Origin: Cytospora piceicola
Taxonomy: Eukaryota; Ascomycota; Sordariomycetes; Diaporthales; Cytosporaceae
Direction of reading: 5' to 3'
DNA: 57,119 nt
Assembly (NCBI GenBank): GCA_023375675.1
Contig: JALQBC010000084.1
Span: 1-57,119 of the forward strand
Of the stretch, positions 1-11,370 are shown piece by piece (position 1 is the first letter of the stretch; each line of letters starts with the position of its first letter). Below the pieces are notes generated by a model. It saw only the letters and a program-made list of their open reading frames with translations, was not told where the DNA came from and did no database searches. The translations under genes were made by a program, and so were the position numbers.

Positions 1-31
1 ATATTAAAATATTAAAACCTTTAATATTATA

Positions 32-691
32 CTTAAAAGCGGTTTTAAAACCGCTTTCTCTTAAGTAACTAAGGTTTATTTTACTTAATATATATATATA
101 CAGCTTAAAAGCGGTTTCAAAACCGCTTTCTGTTAAGTAACTAAGGTTTATTTTCTTTAATATATATATATATAGCTTAAAAGCGGTTTTAAAACCGCTT
201 TCTGTTAAGTAACTAAGGTTTATTTTATTTAATATATATATTAAAATATTAAATACTTTAATATATAGCTTAAAAGCGGTTTTAAAACCGCCTTTTATTA
301 AGTAACTAAGGTTTATTCTCTTTAATATATATATATATAGCTTAAAAGCGGTTTTAAAACCGCTTTCTGTTAAGTAACGTACATTTATTTTATTAAATAT
401 ATATATTAAAATATTAAATACTTTAATATATAGCTTAAAAGCGGTTTTAAAACTGCTTTCTATTAAGTAACTAAGGTTTATTTTATATAATATATATATA
501 TACAACTTAAAAGCGGTTTTAAAACCGCTTTCTGTTAAGTAACTTACGTTTATTATATTTAATATATATATTAAAATATTAATATTATTAGTATTAAGCT
601 TAAAAGTAGTTTTAAAACTACTTTTTAATAAGTAACTTTAGTTTTATTTATTTAATATATATATTAAATAAATAAAATCTCTTATATTAAG
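32..691. repeat. Palindromic minisatellite, 72/93-bp units
   Basis: Eight tandem units start at 32, 104, 176, 269, 341, 434, 506 and 599, with lengths 72, 72, 93, 72, 93, 72, 93 and 93 bp. Each opens with CTTA and then a palindrome whose core is AAGCGGTTTTAAAACCGCTT. A conserved stretch TTAAGTAACTAAGGTTTATT and a TA-rich spacer follow. The 93-bp units carry about 21 extra TA-rich bases in the spacer. Unit 8 has the palindrome changed to AAGTAGTTTTAAAACTACTT, and a more worn ninth unit begins at 692 and fades out by about 770. Unit borders are read directly. What the array does is unknown; it may be a heterochromatic satellite-like tract or the internal repeat of a dead element. Confidence 0.9.
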
Positions 692-3600
692 CTTAAAAAT
701 AGTTATATAATAGCTTTTAATTAAATAATATATATATTATAATATATATATATAAATCTCTTTATATAAAAAACAGTTAGTTTATTATACTTTATATATT
801 TATATATATATTTAAGTATAAAATATATAATAAAACTACTTATTAATAATTATTTTAAGTTTAATATATTAATATTTATAATATATATAATAAAAATAAT
901 TATTAAATAGTTTTATAAATAAATAATTTAATTTAATATATTAATATTACTTTAATATATTATAAAAGTAAATATATTTATATTAAAAACTATTATATAT
1001 ATTAAAGTATATTATAGATATTAAGCTATATTATTACTTATATTATATATATAAAAATATAAAAATATTAGGTATAGTACTTCTAATATAAAAAACGTTA
1101 AAGTATATTGTTTTTAAGAAGTAGTTCGGAAGCCGTTCCGAGCCGGTTTAAAATCGTGTTCTATTCCTTTACTTAAACCTCTTAACTATCACTTTTAACT
1201 AAGTCTAATTTCTACCTACGTCCTACGTAATAACTTATTCATAGCTTAAAAAGAACAGCTATTACTATTAGCAGTATACTTTTCGTAATTATCGTAACTT
1301 TAACTAGCTAGTATAACAGCTTATACGACGTCGCTTTAAAACCGGCTTTAAATAGCTTATAAAAGACTTTATATTTAGTTATCGTTTCTGTATATTCGCC
1401 GACCTTTCTATTAGTCGGTTTTATAAAAACAATCGTACTTTTAATACCTTAAAGATACTATTTAAGTATATTAAAACCTAGTATAACTATACGTTTTATC
1501 CTTAAAGCGTAACACGTAGTAGCCGGGTTTCTTTATAATACCTATACGAACGCAGTTACCGTATATACTTCTACGATAGTGTTTTCTATATAACTACTAA
1601 CTTATAAGAAGTATACTTTTATAGGATTAAATATATTACTCGTGACTATATCGATATACCGCTAAACCTACTTAACCTTCCTTTACTAAATAAGTTTCGA
1701 ATTACTTCCGAGCCGGAACAGAATATAACCCTACGCTAAAGCTTATAACGCTCTATATACGCTCTTAACGCTAACCGAGGTAAACGTTACAGGTTATCGA
1801 CGCTACCTTTATAACGCTCGTTACCTTTAAAGAACTTACCTTAACGTAGCCTTAGTTATAAGTTATTAAGTTTACTACTACCTTACTATAGTTTTAGTAC
1901 TTTTAAAAAGAATATAATTAATATATCTTTAGAAACTAGTATAAGCCTAATCTATAATACCTACCAAAGCCCTTATAAACCTTTTCCGAAACAGTTAAAA
2001 GATTAAGCTATAAGTCCTATACATTAGTTATATCGGCCTTAAGGCATACCCGACGCTTCTATAAAAAACGCTACGAGAGAAGGTTAAGCTATAAGTCCTG
2101 TATACTAGTTATATTAGCCTTAAAACACGTTTAAAGCTTGTATAGAAAACGCTCCGAAAGAAGGTATAAAAGCTATACCTAGTAAACTAATAGATATTAA
2201 AAGTACGGATAGAATAGAGCTAGATTTAGCTACTAAATAACCGACACTTAGCCTTAGTAATAAAGTATATAGTCCTAGAAACTTAATCTCGGCTAGTTTA
2301 AAACCGGTTTAAAAACTCGATACTAATACGTAGTTAACAGCTACTAAAGAAAAAGTTCTACCGTATACTAAACGCGGTATAGTAAGTCTTCCCTTATTAT
2401 TTAATAAATTTTTACTAATATAATAATAAATTATATATAATTATATAAAAGTCCTTTTTAGTATTCTAGTATATAGCTTATACATTAAATACGAGTATAA
2501 CGGGAGAAGTATATACTTATCGAAGAAAGATATACAGGCTTAATATTAGTTTAACTTCTACTAACAGTACTATTTAAGTTCGAAACCGGCTTAAAGCTAG
2601 TTTATAACTTTTTTATAGTCTTTAGCTTTAGTATATACTTTAGTATCTCTACCTATATTTACAACTGTTTCGTTTTCTCTTCCTCTTACTTAGTTCTCTC
2701 TTTTTTAAGTTCTAAACTCCTATTTTCTAGCTTTTATTATACTTAAACCTAAGTTTAAAATAAATTAATAAAAGACCGAATAGGTAATTTAATACCTATA
2801 CTAAGTATTAATAAAGGTGTATTTACGTTATATCTAAAGCAGCTAAAAGTATATATACAGCTAAATCTATATATATATATTAGCTTCGATATAAAAACTA
2901 GTTCGGAAGACGTATTAAATCGATTTCGAGATATACTATATCTCCTATTTATTAAAAGTACTAAACGAGTTAAACTATTCTATAAGTTTCTTTAAACTCG
3001 GCAGTTTATTATCCTTGTTATTATCTTCGACTATAATAGTAGTTATAAGCGTTATATAGTTTAGATTTATATAACGTCTTTTTAAGCCGCGACCTATAGA
3101 CTTTTAAGGAGTTTTCGGTAAGTATACCGAGATAAACCGATTAGTTTTTAAGTCGATTTTAGCTCGCTTTTAGTTACTAAGCTACGCTTTTTAATATATA
3201 AAACGATCTTTCTAAAAGGCGTAAATACCTTAAAGAGAGGTATAGTATTAAAGGTAGTAGCGTTAGTCTATAGTTTAGCTACTAGTATAATTAAAAAGAA
3301 GTTTAAAACTAGTTTTAAATATTTTAAATATATACGAAGTAATAGCTTTAGTAAAGCTTAAGTTTATTTTAAAGGAATATACTATATAGTAAAAGCCTTC
3401 TAGTATATTAGTATAGTTACTAACCTTATCTTAGACTTTATTTAGTATAAAGGAAAGATTCCGGTTTAAATAATAAGCTAACACCTTTTATTTATAAAGC
3501 TTCGCCTATACTTATATAGCATTTAGTTTATCGTTGCTTATAATACGTTAAAGAATACTATAGAACTAGTTTTAAACTGCTTTTTTACCTATTAGAAAAT

Positions 3601-6217
3601 TATATAAAAGGTTATATATATCGATATTTTCGTAATCTTTAAGTATTATTATTCGTACTTAGTCTTTTAATCCTTTTTTAGCTTTAGTTCGTTCGATACT
3701 ACGTAAAAAATAGATAAAGCAGAGAATTACAGCCTATAAGATATACTACTTTTAATCCCGACTATACAGATCTATCTTAGAAAGGAATTAACTAAAGCCT
3801 ATTATAAAGGTTAAGAACCGGCTTTAAACGTATATAGAAAAGCGTACCGCTAAATTATATAGTCCTACTATCTATAACTTTAACTTACTACTTATCCTCG
3901 TTGTAACTATAAATATAACGCTAATAGTTAGGAATAGCGAACTTATACGCTAAAAGCTCGAAATACTAAAGGAAGAGCTAAAAGAAGCCTTATACAGAGT
4001 AAGAGTTAATAAATATCCTGTTATAGATATTAGCTAGAATTATATAAAAAAGTAGTTCGAAAACGGTTCGGAAAATATATACCTTTATTAACTACCTTTA
4101 ACTAACGACCGATTATTACTTCGCTTTTATTATAGCTACTAAAACGTTTCTAAAACTCGTTAATCTCGAATACGCGTATTTAGCGTAACTCTTTAAACTA
4201 CTTTTTAAAAAAGTATATTATAAGATAATTACTACTATTATAGAAATAATACCGGATATACTATAACTAGTTAGGAAGTAGTTCTATAAAGATATAAAAC
4301 TGTTTACCTTTACGCCTTCTTACTGTCTTTACTACTTTTCGTACATCTTAAGTGCTATTACTATTCCTTTTATATTAGGCTATTATAAAGCGTGTTATCG
4401 TAAGATAAGTACTTCTTAAATAGATATATTAAAGAACTTTAGCTCGGTAGTAGCTTTTCCTTTACTATAGAAACGTTCGAAAATAAGCCGTAGTTCGAAG
4501 TATTAAAAGAGTATAGCTAAAACGAGTTAAAAACTAGTTTTAAAGCTATTCTATATATTATACTTACAGACTTATAATCGCAGGTTATTAATTTTTTAGA
4601 TTAATTAAAAGACTTTATAAAGTAAGGCTTTACTTATCTTATCGGCTACCGAGGGCCTATATATATATACTCCTTTTAAAATAAAAATACCTTCCGGGTA
4701 AGTTTCGTAGTCGATTAAGATAAGAAAGATAAACTTATATAGACAGGATATACGTTCTTAGGTTATAATACTAGTAGTATAAACGCGATCTACTTAATAT
4801 TAGAAAGGGTTTTAAACCGGTTTTAAAAAGATATATATAGCAGGTAGTATATATATTAGTAAGCTATATTATTATATCGTAAATATCGTTACCAGCCTAA
4901 GAAAGCGGTCTCGAAAGGTTTTTAACCGCTGTTTCAATATTAGATAGCTATAGGGCTAAATCGTCTAAAATATACTCGAAACTATACTATAGTTTATTTT
5001 ATAATCGAGTTTAATACTTATAGCGAACGAAGTATTATCTTTTATTATCTAGTCGGTTCGAGATATAAGATTAAAAGAGTAGAGTATAAAGATCGATAAA
5101 CTTTAAATAAAAGTCGTAGTATAGGTCTAACGTCTTCTTAAAGTAAGTAGTATAATAATAAAAACTACCTATAGCGATACGTCGCTAAAGTATATTCTAC
5201 TATCTATAAACTTATTAGGAATAGGTTTAAAATAGGTTTTAGATAACTTATATAACAACCTATATATAGGCCCGCGTAGCTCCTCTAGCTCGCTTAAGAC
5301 GAAGTATTATAAGTTTTAATAAGATATTAAAGTCTTTTACAGACTTTAATCGTATATAGAAAATAAACCGAAGGATATAAAAACAGCCGTAAATACCTAT
5401 ATACTAGTAATAGTATTTAATACAGGTAATACTTAATAAGAAATTAATATCGACTTAAGGTTTATAACTGCTACGAAGCTTTATCGTAAACGTAATCTAA
5501 TAGATTAAATATATTAGCTAAAAGTGTTTAAAAGGCTTATAAAACTAGTTCCGAACCTACTATATTATATACTCGACTTAAGCGTTATCTTTACTCGTTA
5601 AGTCGGCTATAGTAGCTATACTAAAGTCTAATATATAAGAGTACGGTAGCTATACGTCTGCTTAAATTATATCGGCTACTATAAAACCCTTATTATCTTT
5701 AATACGACCTCGTATAAATAAGTATAGTTTTTCTAAACCTTTACGTATAACTTCTTTATCGTTTAAGTCGACCTTAACGTCCGGTACAGTATATACTTAG
5801 TAAACGTATTAAAACGCTTCTAAAACTAGTTTAAAAGGACTTTTTTACTAGTTTTAAAATTATAATAATAATAGATAGTATCTTTATTATTACTAGGTAC
5901 TTATTCTACGCGGTCGGGACAGAGAAAGATAATAATAAAGGAAAGTTAATACTAACAGGTATAAGACCTTAAATAAATATAGGATTAGATTTATTTTCAA
6001 TATATAGGCTACTAGTATTAAGCCTTACGTATCGCGACCTCGGTAATATTCTATATTTAATTTAACTACCTATCGTCTTAGCTTTATAATATATTATATT
6101 ATTACGGTAAACCGGTTTTAAACCCGTTTACGACCGGCTTAGATTTTATATATATAAGCCCTACTACTATTTAGATTACATATTCTGTTACTTATTATAC
6201 TACTAAAGTACTTCGAA
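692..6217. mobile_element. RIP-degraded AT-rich repeat block
   Basis: This stretch has no open frame of useful length in any direction. It is very AT-rich, dominated by TpA, poor in CpA and TpG, and still contains many CpG. That is the signature of repeat-induced point mutation (C to T in CpA context on both strands) acting on repeated DNA. Short self-complementary pieces such as AACTAGTT and ACCGGTTT recur. Its right border coincides with a repeat terminus that is found inverted at the far end of the window, which supports a transposable-element origin. I could not assign a transposon class, because stop codons and substitutions destroy every frame. It may hold more than one nested element. 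Confidence 0.75.
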
Positions 6218-6333
6218 GTTAGCCTATACTTATTTAACCGATTACAGGGTTCCCGGTAGTAAATTTTGTATATAACTCAATCCCTGTTACGTTAAGGCCA
6301 CTTCGTGTAGGGCGTTAGCTCAGCTAGTAATCG
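6218..6333 (+). repeat. RIPed repeat terminus, left copy of inverted pair
   Basis: These 116 bases align without gaps to the reverse complement of 57004-57119, with 20 mismatches by hand count (about 83% identity). In 16 of the 20 the left copy has A or T where the right copy has G or C, mostly as TA in place of CA or TG, as RIP predicts. Two mismatches are transitions the other way and two are transversions. Similarity stops abruptly after TAATCG at 6333, where normal-GC sequence begins, so 6333 is taken as the element edge. The element body would then extend leftward into the AT-rich block. Confidence 0.85.
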
Positions 6334-6655
6334 GTGCTACAGTAGAGTTGACATGTAGTGGGCGGGCAGCTAGGCTCCGAACTGCAGGGGTTGCCTGAGG
6401 ACTTTTAAGGTTCCAGAGTTATAATGTTCAGTTGTGTGCAGGGTCGGCTAGATCCCGCCCAAACAGCCTGGAGCTCAACCTTGTGAGTGCTATGCATATC
6501 AGATTAGTGCTAAATCTTCTGTAGATACGTCTACGATAACGATCGATAAGGATTTTCTCGGCCAAAATTTCCTGGAAGAAACCCAGGGTCGCCTTCCTCC
6601 AACATTCTTCCTTTGCCCACACCGAACCAATTTCAGAGCACGACCGCGTGCAACA
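6334..6655. other. Short gene-flanking spacer, ENP2 promoter side
   Basis: Normal-GC sequence between the element edge and the ENP2 start codon. It must contain the ENP2 promoter and 5' leader. I see no TATA box that stands out and no RNA gene. The first bases include GCTACAGTAG, a short palindrome-like word that recurs near 10138 and 17685. The switch from RIPed to unmutated sequence happens within a few tens of bases, so RIP has not visibly leaked into the gene. Confidence 0.5.
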
Positions 6656-8572
6656 ATGAAGGTCACAACTCCTGGCCTTGTGCCAGTATACACAGTCTCC
6701 GGTGCATCCACCGGTAGACCGCTGCCAGACTGGCTCGCCAGACGAAGGAAGAGAAGTCTGAAAAATGATCCCGAGTACTCCAGCCGAGTCGAACTGCTCC
6801 AAGACTTCGAATTCGAGGAGGCAAGTGTTTGTGTCAGAGTCTCGGAGGATGGACAATGGATTATGAGCACCGGAACATACAAACCGCAAATACATACCCA
6901 CGACCTCAACCAGCTTTCCTTGAGCTACGCACGACACACCACCAGTCTCAACCAACGCTTCGTACTTCTTAGCACCGATGCTACCAAATCCCTCCACCTT
7001 CAATCCGATCGAAAGCTTGAGTTCCATACTTTGGCAGGATGTCACCACGAGATTCGCTTGCCACGCTACGGTCGAGATCTCGTTTACGATCGCTCTTCCA
7101 CCGAGGCCCTTGTTGCAGCAACCGGTACCGGATCGAATGGCACGGGCGAAGTCTTCCGCTTGAATCTTGAAGTGGGAAGGTTCATGAAGTCATATGAGGT
7201 TGATGTGGGTGGCGACGACGGCGTCGAAGGAGGTTTACAAGGCAGCATTGCGGCTGGTAGTGTCAACGCAGCCGCCATTGCCGAGAACACCCACAACTTG
7301 CTGGCGTTTGGAACGACCAAGGGCACCGTGGAGCTCATCGACCCGCGCGTCAAATCAAGGGTAGCTGTCCTTGAAGGCCTGGAAGGCGAAGTAACAGCGC
7401 TAGATTTCAACCCTTACTCTGGGCTTGGATTAGCAATAGGCACCGACCAGGGTATATGCTCCATCTTCGACCTCCGACGACCGGTCCCCTTGCTTCGGAA
7501 AGACCAAGGCTTCGGATATGCTATTCAAAATATCATCCACCTCAAGACAGCATCAGAAGAGAGGAAGATCTTGACGTCAGACAAGAAAATCATCAAAATT
7601 TGGGACGAGACGAGCGGGGACGCGTGGACGCACATAGAACCCATCACAGACCTCAACGATGTCCAATGGGTGAAAGACACAGGCACACTCGTTACCGCCA
7701 ACGAAGGACAACAACAGCATGTGTTCCATATTCCTGGTCTCGGCTCAGCGCCGAAGTGGTGCGGATTCCTGGACAATATGGTGGAAGAAATGACCGAGGA
7801 GGCCCGTACAGAGACCTACGACAACTACAAGTTCTTGACCCTAGCAGAGCTCAAATCGCTCAGTATGGATCATCTCGTCGGTACATCCATGCTGCGTCCA
7901 TATATGCATGGTTACTTTGCCGACTCCAAGCTGTACGAGCAGGCGCGCCTGGTTGCGAACCCCTACGTGTTCGAGGAGGAGCGCCAAAAGCGCATCCAGC
8001 AGAAGGTCGAGAAGGAGCGCGCAAGCAGAATCAGGGGTACCAAGAAGGTCAAGGTCAACCAGAAATTGGCCGACAAGATTCTTGCTCGGCAGGAAAAGAG
8101 AGACGTTGTGGACACCAACGCCGGCGTGCTCGGAGACGAGCGTTTCGGCAAGCTCTTCGAAGACGAGGAATTCGTTGTGGATGAAAACAGCAGAGAATTC
8201 AAGATGCTCAATCCTAGCACAACTGTTGAGGGGCAAACAGAGGTGTCAGATGGCGTCCGACAACTACGGGTCACATCCGACAACGACTCAGATGGAGAAG
8301 ACGAACCCATCCGGAAAGCTTCGGATGGTGTCTCGATGCGAGTATCATCTTCAGGCCAAGGCGGCAGGACCAAGGATGTCGCTCTCGGCTCACGCGTGCA
8401 GAAGTCCGGTCGTGTTGGTAAAATACGCGGCGATATTGTCGGCGAAAAATCAGTCTCATTCATGCCAGAAAGGAAGCAAAGGAAGGAACGAGAGCCGCTG
8501 CCTTCACAGGAAGAAGCCAGAAGCTCTGCGAAAAGACGAAGTGCTAGCACGAATACCTTCAGGAAGCTATAA
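6656..8572 (+). CDS. ENP2: Enp2/NOL10 nucleolar WD40 ribosome-biogenesis protein
   Basis: Single-exon gene encoding 638 residues, starting at the first ATG of the frame. The protein matches the Enp2/NOL10 family, nucleolar factors needed for 18S rRNA maturation and small-subunit assembly. The N-terminus (MKVTTPGLVPVYTVSG, then LPDWLARRRKRSLK) is typical. Residues about 55-380 form divergent WD40 repeats, with recognisable blades such as LLAFGTTKGTVELIDPR and IGTDQGICSIFDLR. Around residue 490 is the NUC153 segment (DERFGKLFEDEEFVVDENSR), diagnostic of this family. The tail is rich in Lys/Arg/Glu with charged helices, as expected for a nucleolar protein. Length fits fungal orthologues. It is convergent with the next gene, 169 bp away. 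The identification is firm; the function comes from the family. Confidence 0.95.
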   Translation: MKVTTPGLVPVYTVSGASTGRPLPDWLARRRKRSLKNDPEYSSRVELLQDFEFEEASVCVRVSEDGQWIMSTGTYKPQIHTHDLNQLSLSYARHTTSLNQRFVLLSTDATKSLHLQSDRKLEFHTLAGCHHEIRLPRYGRDLVYDRSSTEALVAATGTGSNGTGEVFRLNLEVGRFMKSYEVDVGGDDGVEGGLQGSIAAGSVNAAAIAENTHNLLAFGTTKGTVELIDPRVKSRVAVLEGLEGEVTALDFNPYSGLGLAIGTDQGICSIFDLRRPVPLLRKDQGFGYAIQNIIHLKTASEERKILTSDKKIIKIWDETSGDAWTHIEPITDLNDVQWVKDTGTLVTANEGQQQHVFHIPGLGSAPKWCGFLDNMVEEMTEEARTETYDNYKFLTLAELKSLSMDHLVGTSMLRPYMHGYFADSKLYEQARLVANPYVFEEERQKRIQQKVEKERASRIRGTKKVKVNQKLADKILARQEKRDVVDTNAGVLGDERFGKLFEDEEFVVDENSREFKMLNPSTTVEGQTEVSDGVRQLRVTSDNDSDGEDEPIRKASDGVSMRVSSSGQGGRTKDVALGSRVQKSGRVGKIRGDIVGEKSVSFMPERKQRKEREPLPSQEEARSSAKRRSASTNTFRKL

Positions 8573-8741
8573 TATGCGCCAATGCCAATTCTCCCTTTTA
8601 TTCGATGATCATCCGACACCATATATACACACAACTGCTGGCAGACGCTCTAGCGGCAGCAGTAGCAGTGCTTTCGCCCTTGGCGCCCACCGCAGCCAGG
8701 CCAGCTCAAGATGGTGTTCTAGGGCCGGGGCCATGGCATTC

Positions 8742-9294
8742 CTACTTCCGATTGAAGTACTTTTGCTTCACATCCACCTTTGCATCAGCGCCCTTCTCGA
8801 GATCCTTCTGCTTCATGTTTGGTGTGGGCGGCACTTCCTCCAGTCTAAAGATGGCGCCCCTGGACCTTCCCGACCTCCCAGATTTCACCGAACCATCTTT
8901 CACCGACCTGGGAAATTCGCTGCGTCGCGGTGTGAGAGCTGTGGCGACTTTCTTTGCCGATCTGCGAATGACCTCGCGGACCTTCCATTCCCTCTTCTTG
9001 GCGGTATAGAAGAGTGTCGCCGATGCAACTATGCAAAATCAGCGTCCGAAGGTTGTATTGGGAGGCTGTGGACTTACTGCCAAGCAGTGCTACAACGACA
9101 ACGATTACGATTATGGCGATTAGTGCACCATTGGATACGCTGAAGGTCTTGCCGGTGTTGCCACCAGAAGCGCCGGCGTCATTATCGGGTGTTCCGTTTC
9201 CTTCGGAGTTTGCTGTTCCGGCTGTGCTGCCATCATTCCCAGTATACGGGTATTCCGTTGCAAGCGGGAAATATCCTGACGTGGTCGTTGACAT
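8742..9294 (-). CDS. Small single-pass membrane protein, function unknown
   Basis: Two exons on the minus strand, 9294-9078 and 9028-8742, with an intron of 49 bp (donor GTAAGT, acceptor ATAG). The product is 167 residues. The only ATG in the open frame is at 9294. Residues 1-50 are rich in Ser, Thr, Gly and Asn (starting MSTTTSGYFPLATEYPYTG). A hydrophobic helix, IAIIVIVVVVALLGIASATL, follows at about residues 55-80. The rest is strongly basic (KKREWKVREVIRR, PRRSEFPRSVKDG) and ends KVDVKQKYFNRK. The positive-inside rule puts the Ser/Thr-rich part outside or luminal and the basic tail in the cytosol, like small fungal wall-sensor or Mid2-like proteins. I recognise no named family. The intron joins two in-frame pieces and completes the helix, which supports the model. 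Confidence 0.7.
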
Positions 9295-11370
9295 GGTGCA
9301 ACCTCTGTTTGGGACTATTCCAGACCAGGGGATTCGGATATTGTGGTTGTAGATACCAGAATACCTGCTGGTGGGAATTTGTGAGAATGGAAGAGAAAAG
9401 GCTGGAAAGAATTGATGGTCAAACAAGTGAAAGCTCTGTACCAAATGCAGGAGATGAGCAATCGAGAAAGCCCACGAAGTTTGTTTTGGAAGCAGAGCTG
9501 CCCTATTTAGATACCTAGACAATATGATGATTTCTTCAGGAGACTATCAGACACGGTCTCGCCCGCCAAGGACCCGCAGACAGTCCGGCGTCCCAGACAT
9601 TCGACTGCATTTGCTTGCCATAGTGGTTGCTTCACCTGCTCGGGACTTGGGATTGTGCGGGTGGTGATTATTACCATTGGGCACCCGAGAATCTAGACTT
9701 GGTTACTACTAGCTCTTTTGCAAGCATATGTCTGCCATTGGTGTTGTGTACAGTCGTACGCGCCGAGCCTTACGGCTGTCTTCACATTGCCCCTTGATTG
9801 GGCTTGAAGGACGGGGCCAATCAGGGATTGAGGCTGGGATGGTGTGGCTACAAGCGCCGTGCTTTTTCAACCTCACCGCGCTCACCTTGATAATAATCGA
9901 GAACGACTGGAAGGAAATTTTGGTAGTCTTGTTTTACAGTGTGGCGGTCACAATGTGATTGTTACCCTTCTGGGGTTCGTGACCACCTTCACTTGAACCA
10001 CCTGACGTGGGGACACTTACAAATTATATCGAACATTCATCATGGTGTGCCGACCAACTTTGAGAGCACACACACCTTGTCACAGTCCTTAATGAGACGG
10101 GGTATGTAAGGCAATCACACCGTGTAATCCCTATGAGCTACAGTAGCTCATGTGCTAATCGTGGATCACAGAGGCATCAAGTCACGACGGCCGTTACGGT
10201 TCATTCGCCGCCGGAGCACAACTCAGCCGGAGTCAAAAGTCACTTACTGCTCCAGTTGTAGTAGCAGCTTAGATTCTCCGAGCTCCATTATAAGTCGAAG
10301 ATCCCACAGTTTGTAGGATATTACTGGGTGAAACAGTTGCGTCAACACTTGCATTGTGGTAGTGGTGTCCAGAGTTCGATTGTTGTTTCTAAGCTGAAGT
10401 CATTGCCACAGCCGACGAGACATGCTATAATTACCCCCAGATCTCACATGGCGGAGTTTCATGTCGTGTTCCAATTCAAGCATACTTCATTTGATGGTCT
10501 TTCAAGGCTTGAACTGTCAACACATGAATTAAAAGGGGAGTTCGACTATGTCTCTGGGGTGGCGTCTCCCCAAGCGCGTATCCCACAGGATCGGTCAACA
10601 CTGAACTACGTCTTGAACATTGGAACAACGACAATTAAACCGAACTATTACTTTTCGAAGGAACGGTCCAGGAATTGGGGGGGGGGGGGGCAGGGGGCAT
10701 TCGATACGTGAGTGAGGATGATGCTTACAAACTACCTACCTAGGTATCAGTAGGTACTGAAGTACCAAATGGGTGAGTACACGGTCTAGCAAGATCAAAC
10801 ACTAAACACTCCATTCATCTCTCAAGCCTGTCCTAGTATTCTCACGGAAAGTTGGACTCGGGACTTTGAGATTTCGAGCTCTATCAAAGTATAAATTCCA
10901 AGGTTGCTAGTACACTCAAGTGGCCGGATGGTGGTTGTCCGGCCTAAACCGTCACATGGTCCACATATCTTTTCTTGTATGAGGAAATCGCGACTTTCCC
11001 TTCAAGACTCAACCCCAAGAACACATGGATACTGCCGGATAAGGCGTACCTACCTAAGTAACTAGCTTTCCTGCGTTCCTTCCAGTTACGATATGACCCC
11101 AATTGCTCCTCGTGTCTGCCTAACGCACAGAATAGTTTTGCTCTTTCTCCATGCCAACCTCATCGATTTCCAGCCTGTCCCTTCTTCTCCTAACTGTGAC
11201 TCGAAGCACTCCATCCTGTACCTTCACCAGCCTAAACTCGCACAGAGCCACGCACTTGGCAAACACTCCAGAGCCTATTCAGAAATATATCTCGTATCAT
11301 TTGCCCACAGCCAAAAAGGACCATCCTGTCGCTCTAGACTGGCTTCCTGGTCTGGGTGACCTGCCCACCC
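9295..11370. other. Intergenic region, divergent promoters
   Basis: About 2.1 kb between two divergent genes with no convincing coding region. The short open frames here show no family resemblance. It holds a perfect inverted repeat ATGAGCTA-CAG-TAGCTCAT at 10133-10151, a run of 14 G at 10677-10690, and a TACCTAGGTA palindrome at 10737-10746 of the type scattered through the other spacers. Pyrimidine-rich sequence at 11100-11250 probably belongs to the promoter or leader of the coiled-coil gene downstream. Confidence 0.5.
10677..10690 (+). repeat. Homopolymer run of 14 G
   Basis: Fourteen consecutive G followed by CAGGGGG. Such tracts are length-variable and prone to sequencing error. It lies between genes and breaks no coding frame. 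Confidence 0.9.

Noticed and set aside
3611..3640. Possible reverse-transcriptase YxDD-like box (IYIDIFVIF)
   Set aside because: The second Asp is missing, flanking frames are full of stops, and in such AT-rich DNA this string can arise by chance. It is not enough to call a retrotransposon class.
6313..6333. tRNA D-arm/A-box-like TTAGCTCAGCTAG at the repeat edge, suggesting a SINE
   Set aside because: The A-box points out of the element and is followed at once by unrelated sequence in both copies; no B box or cloverleaf follows.
11356..11370. Extension of the coiled-coil protein to a GTG at 11356
   Set aside because: GTG is not a normal start in nuclear fungal genes and the first ATG is at 11371.
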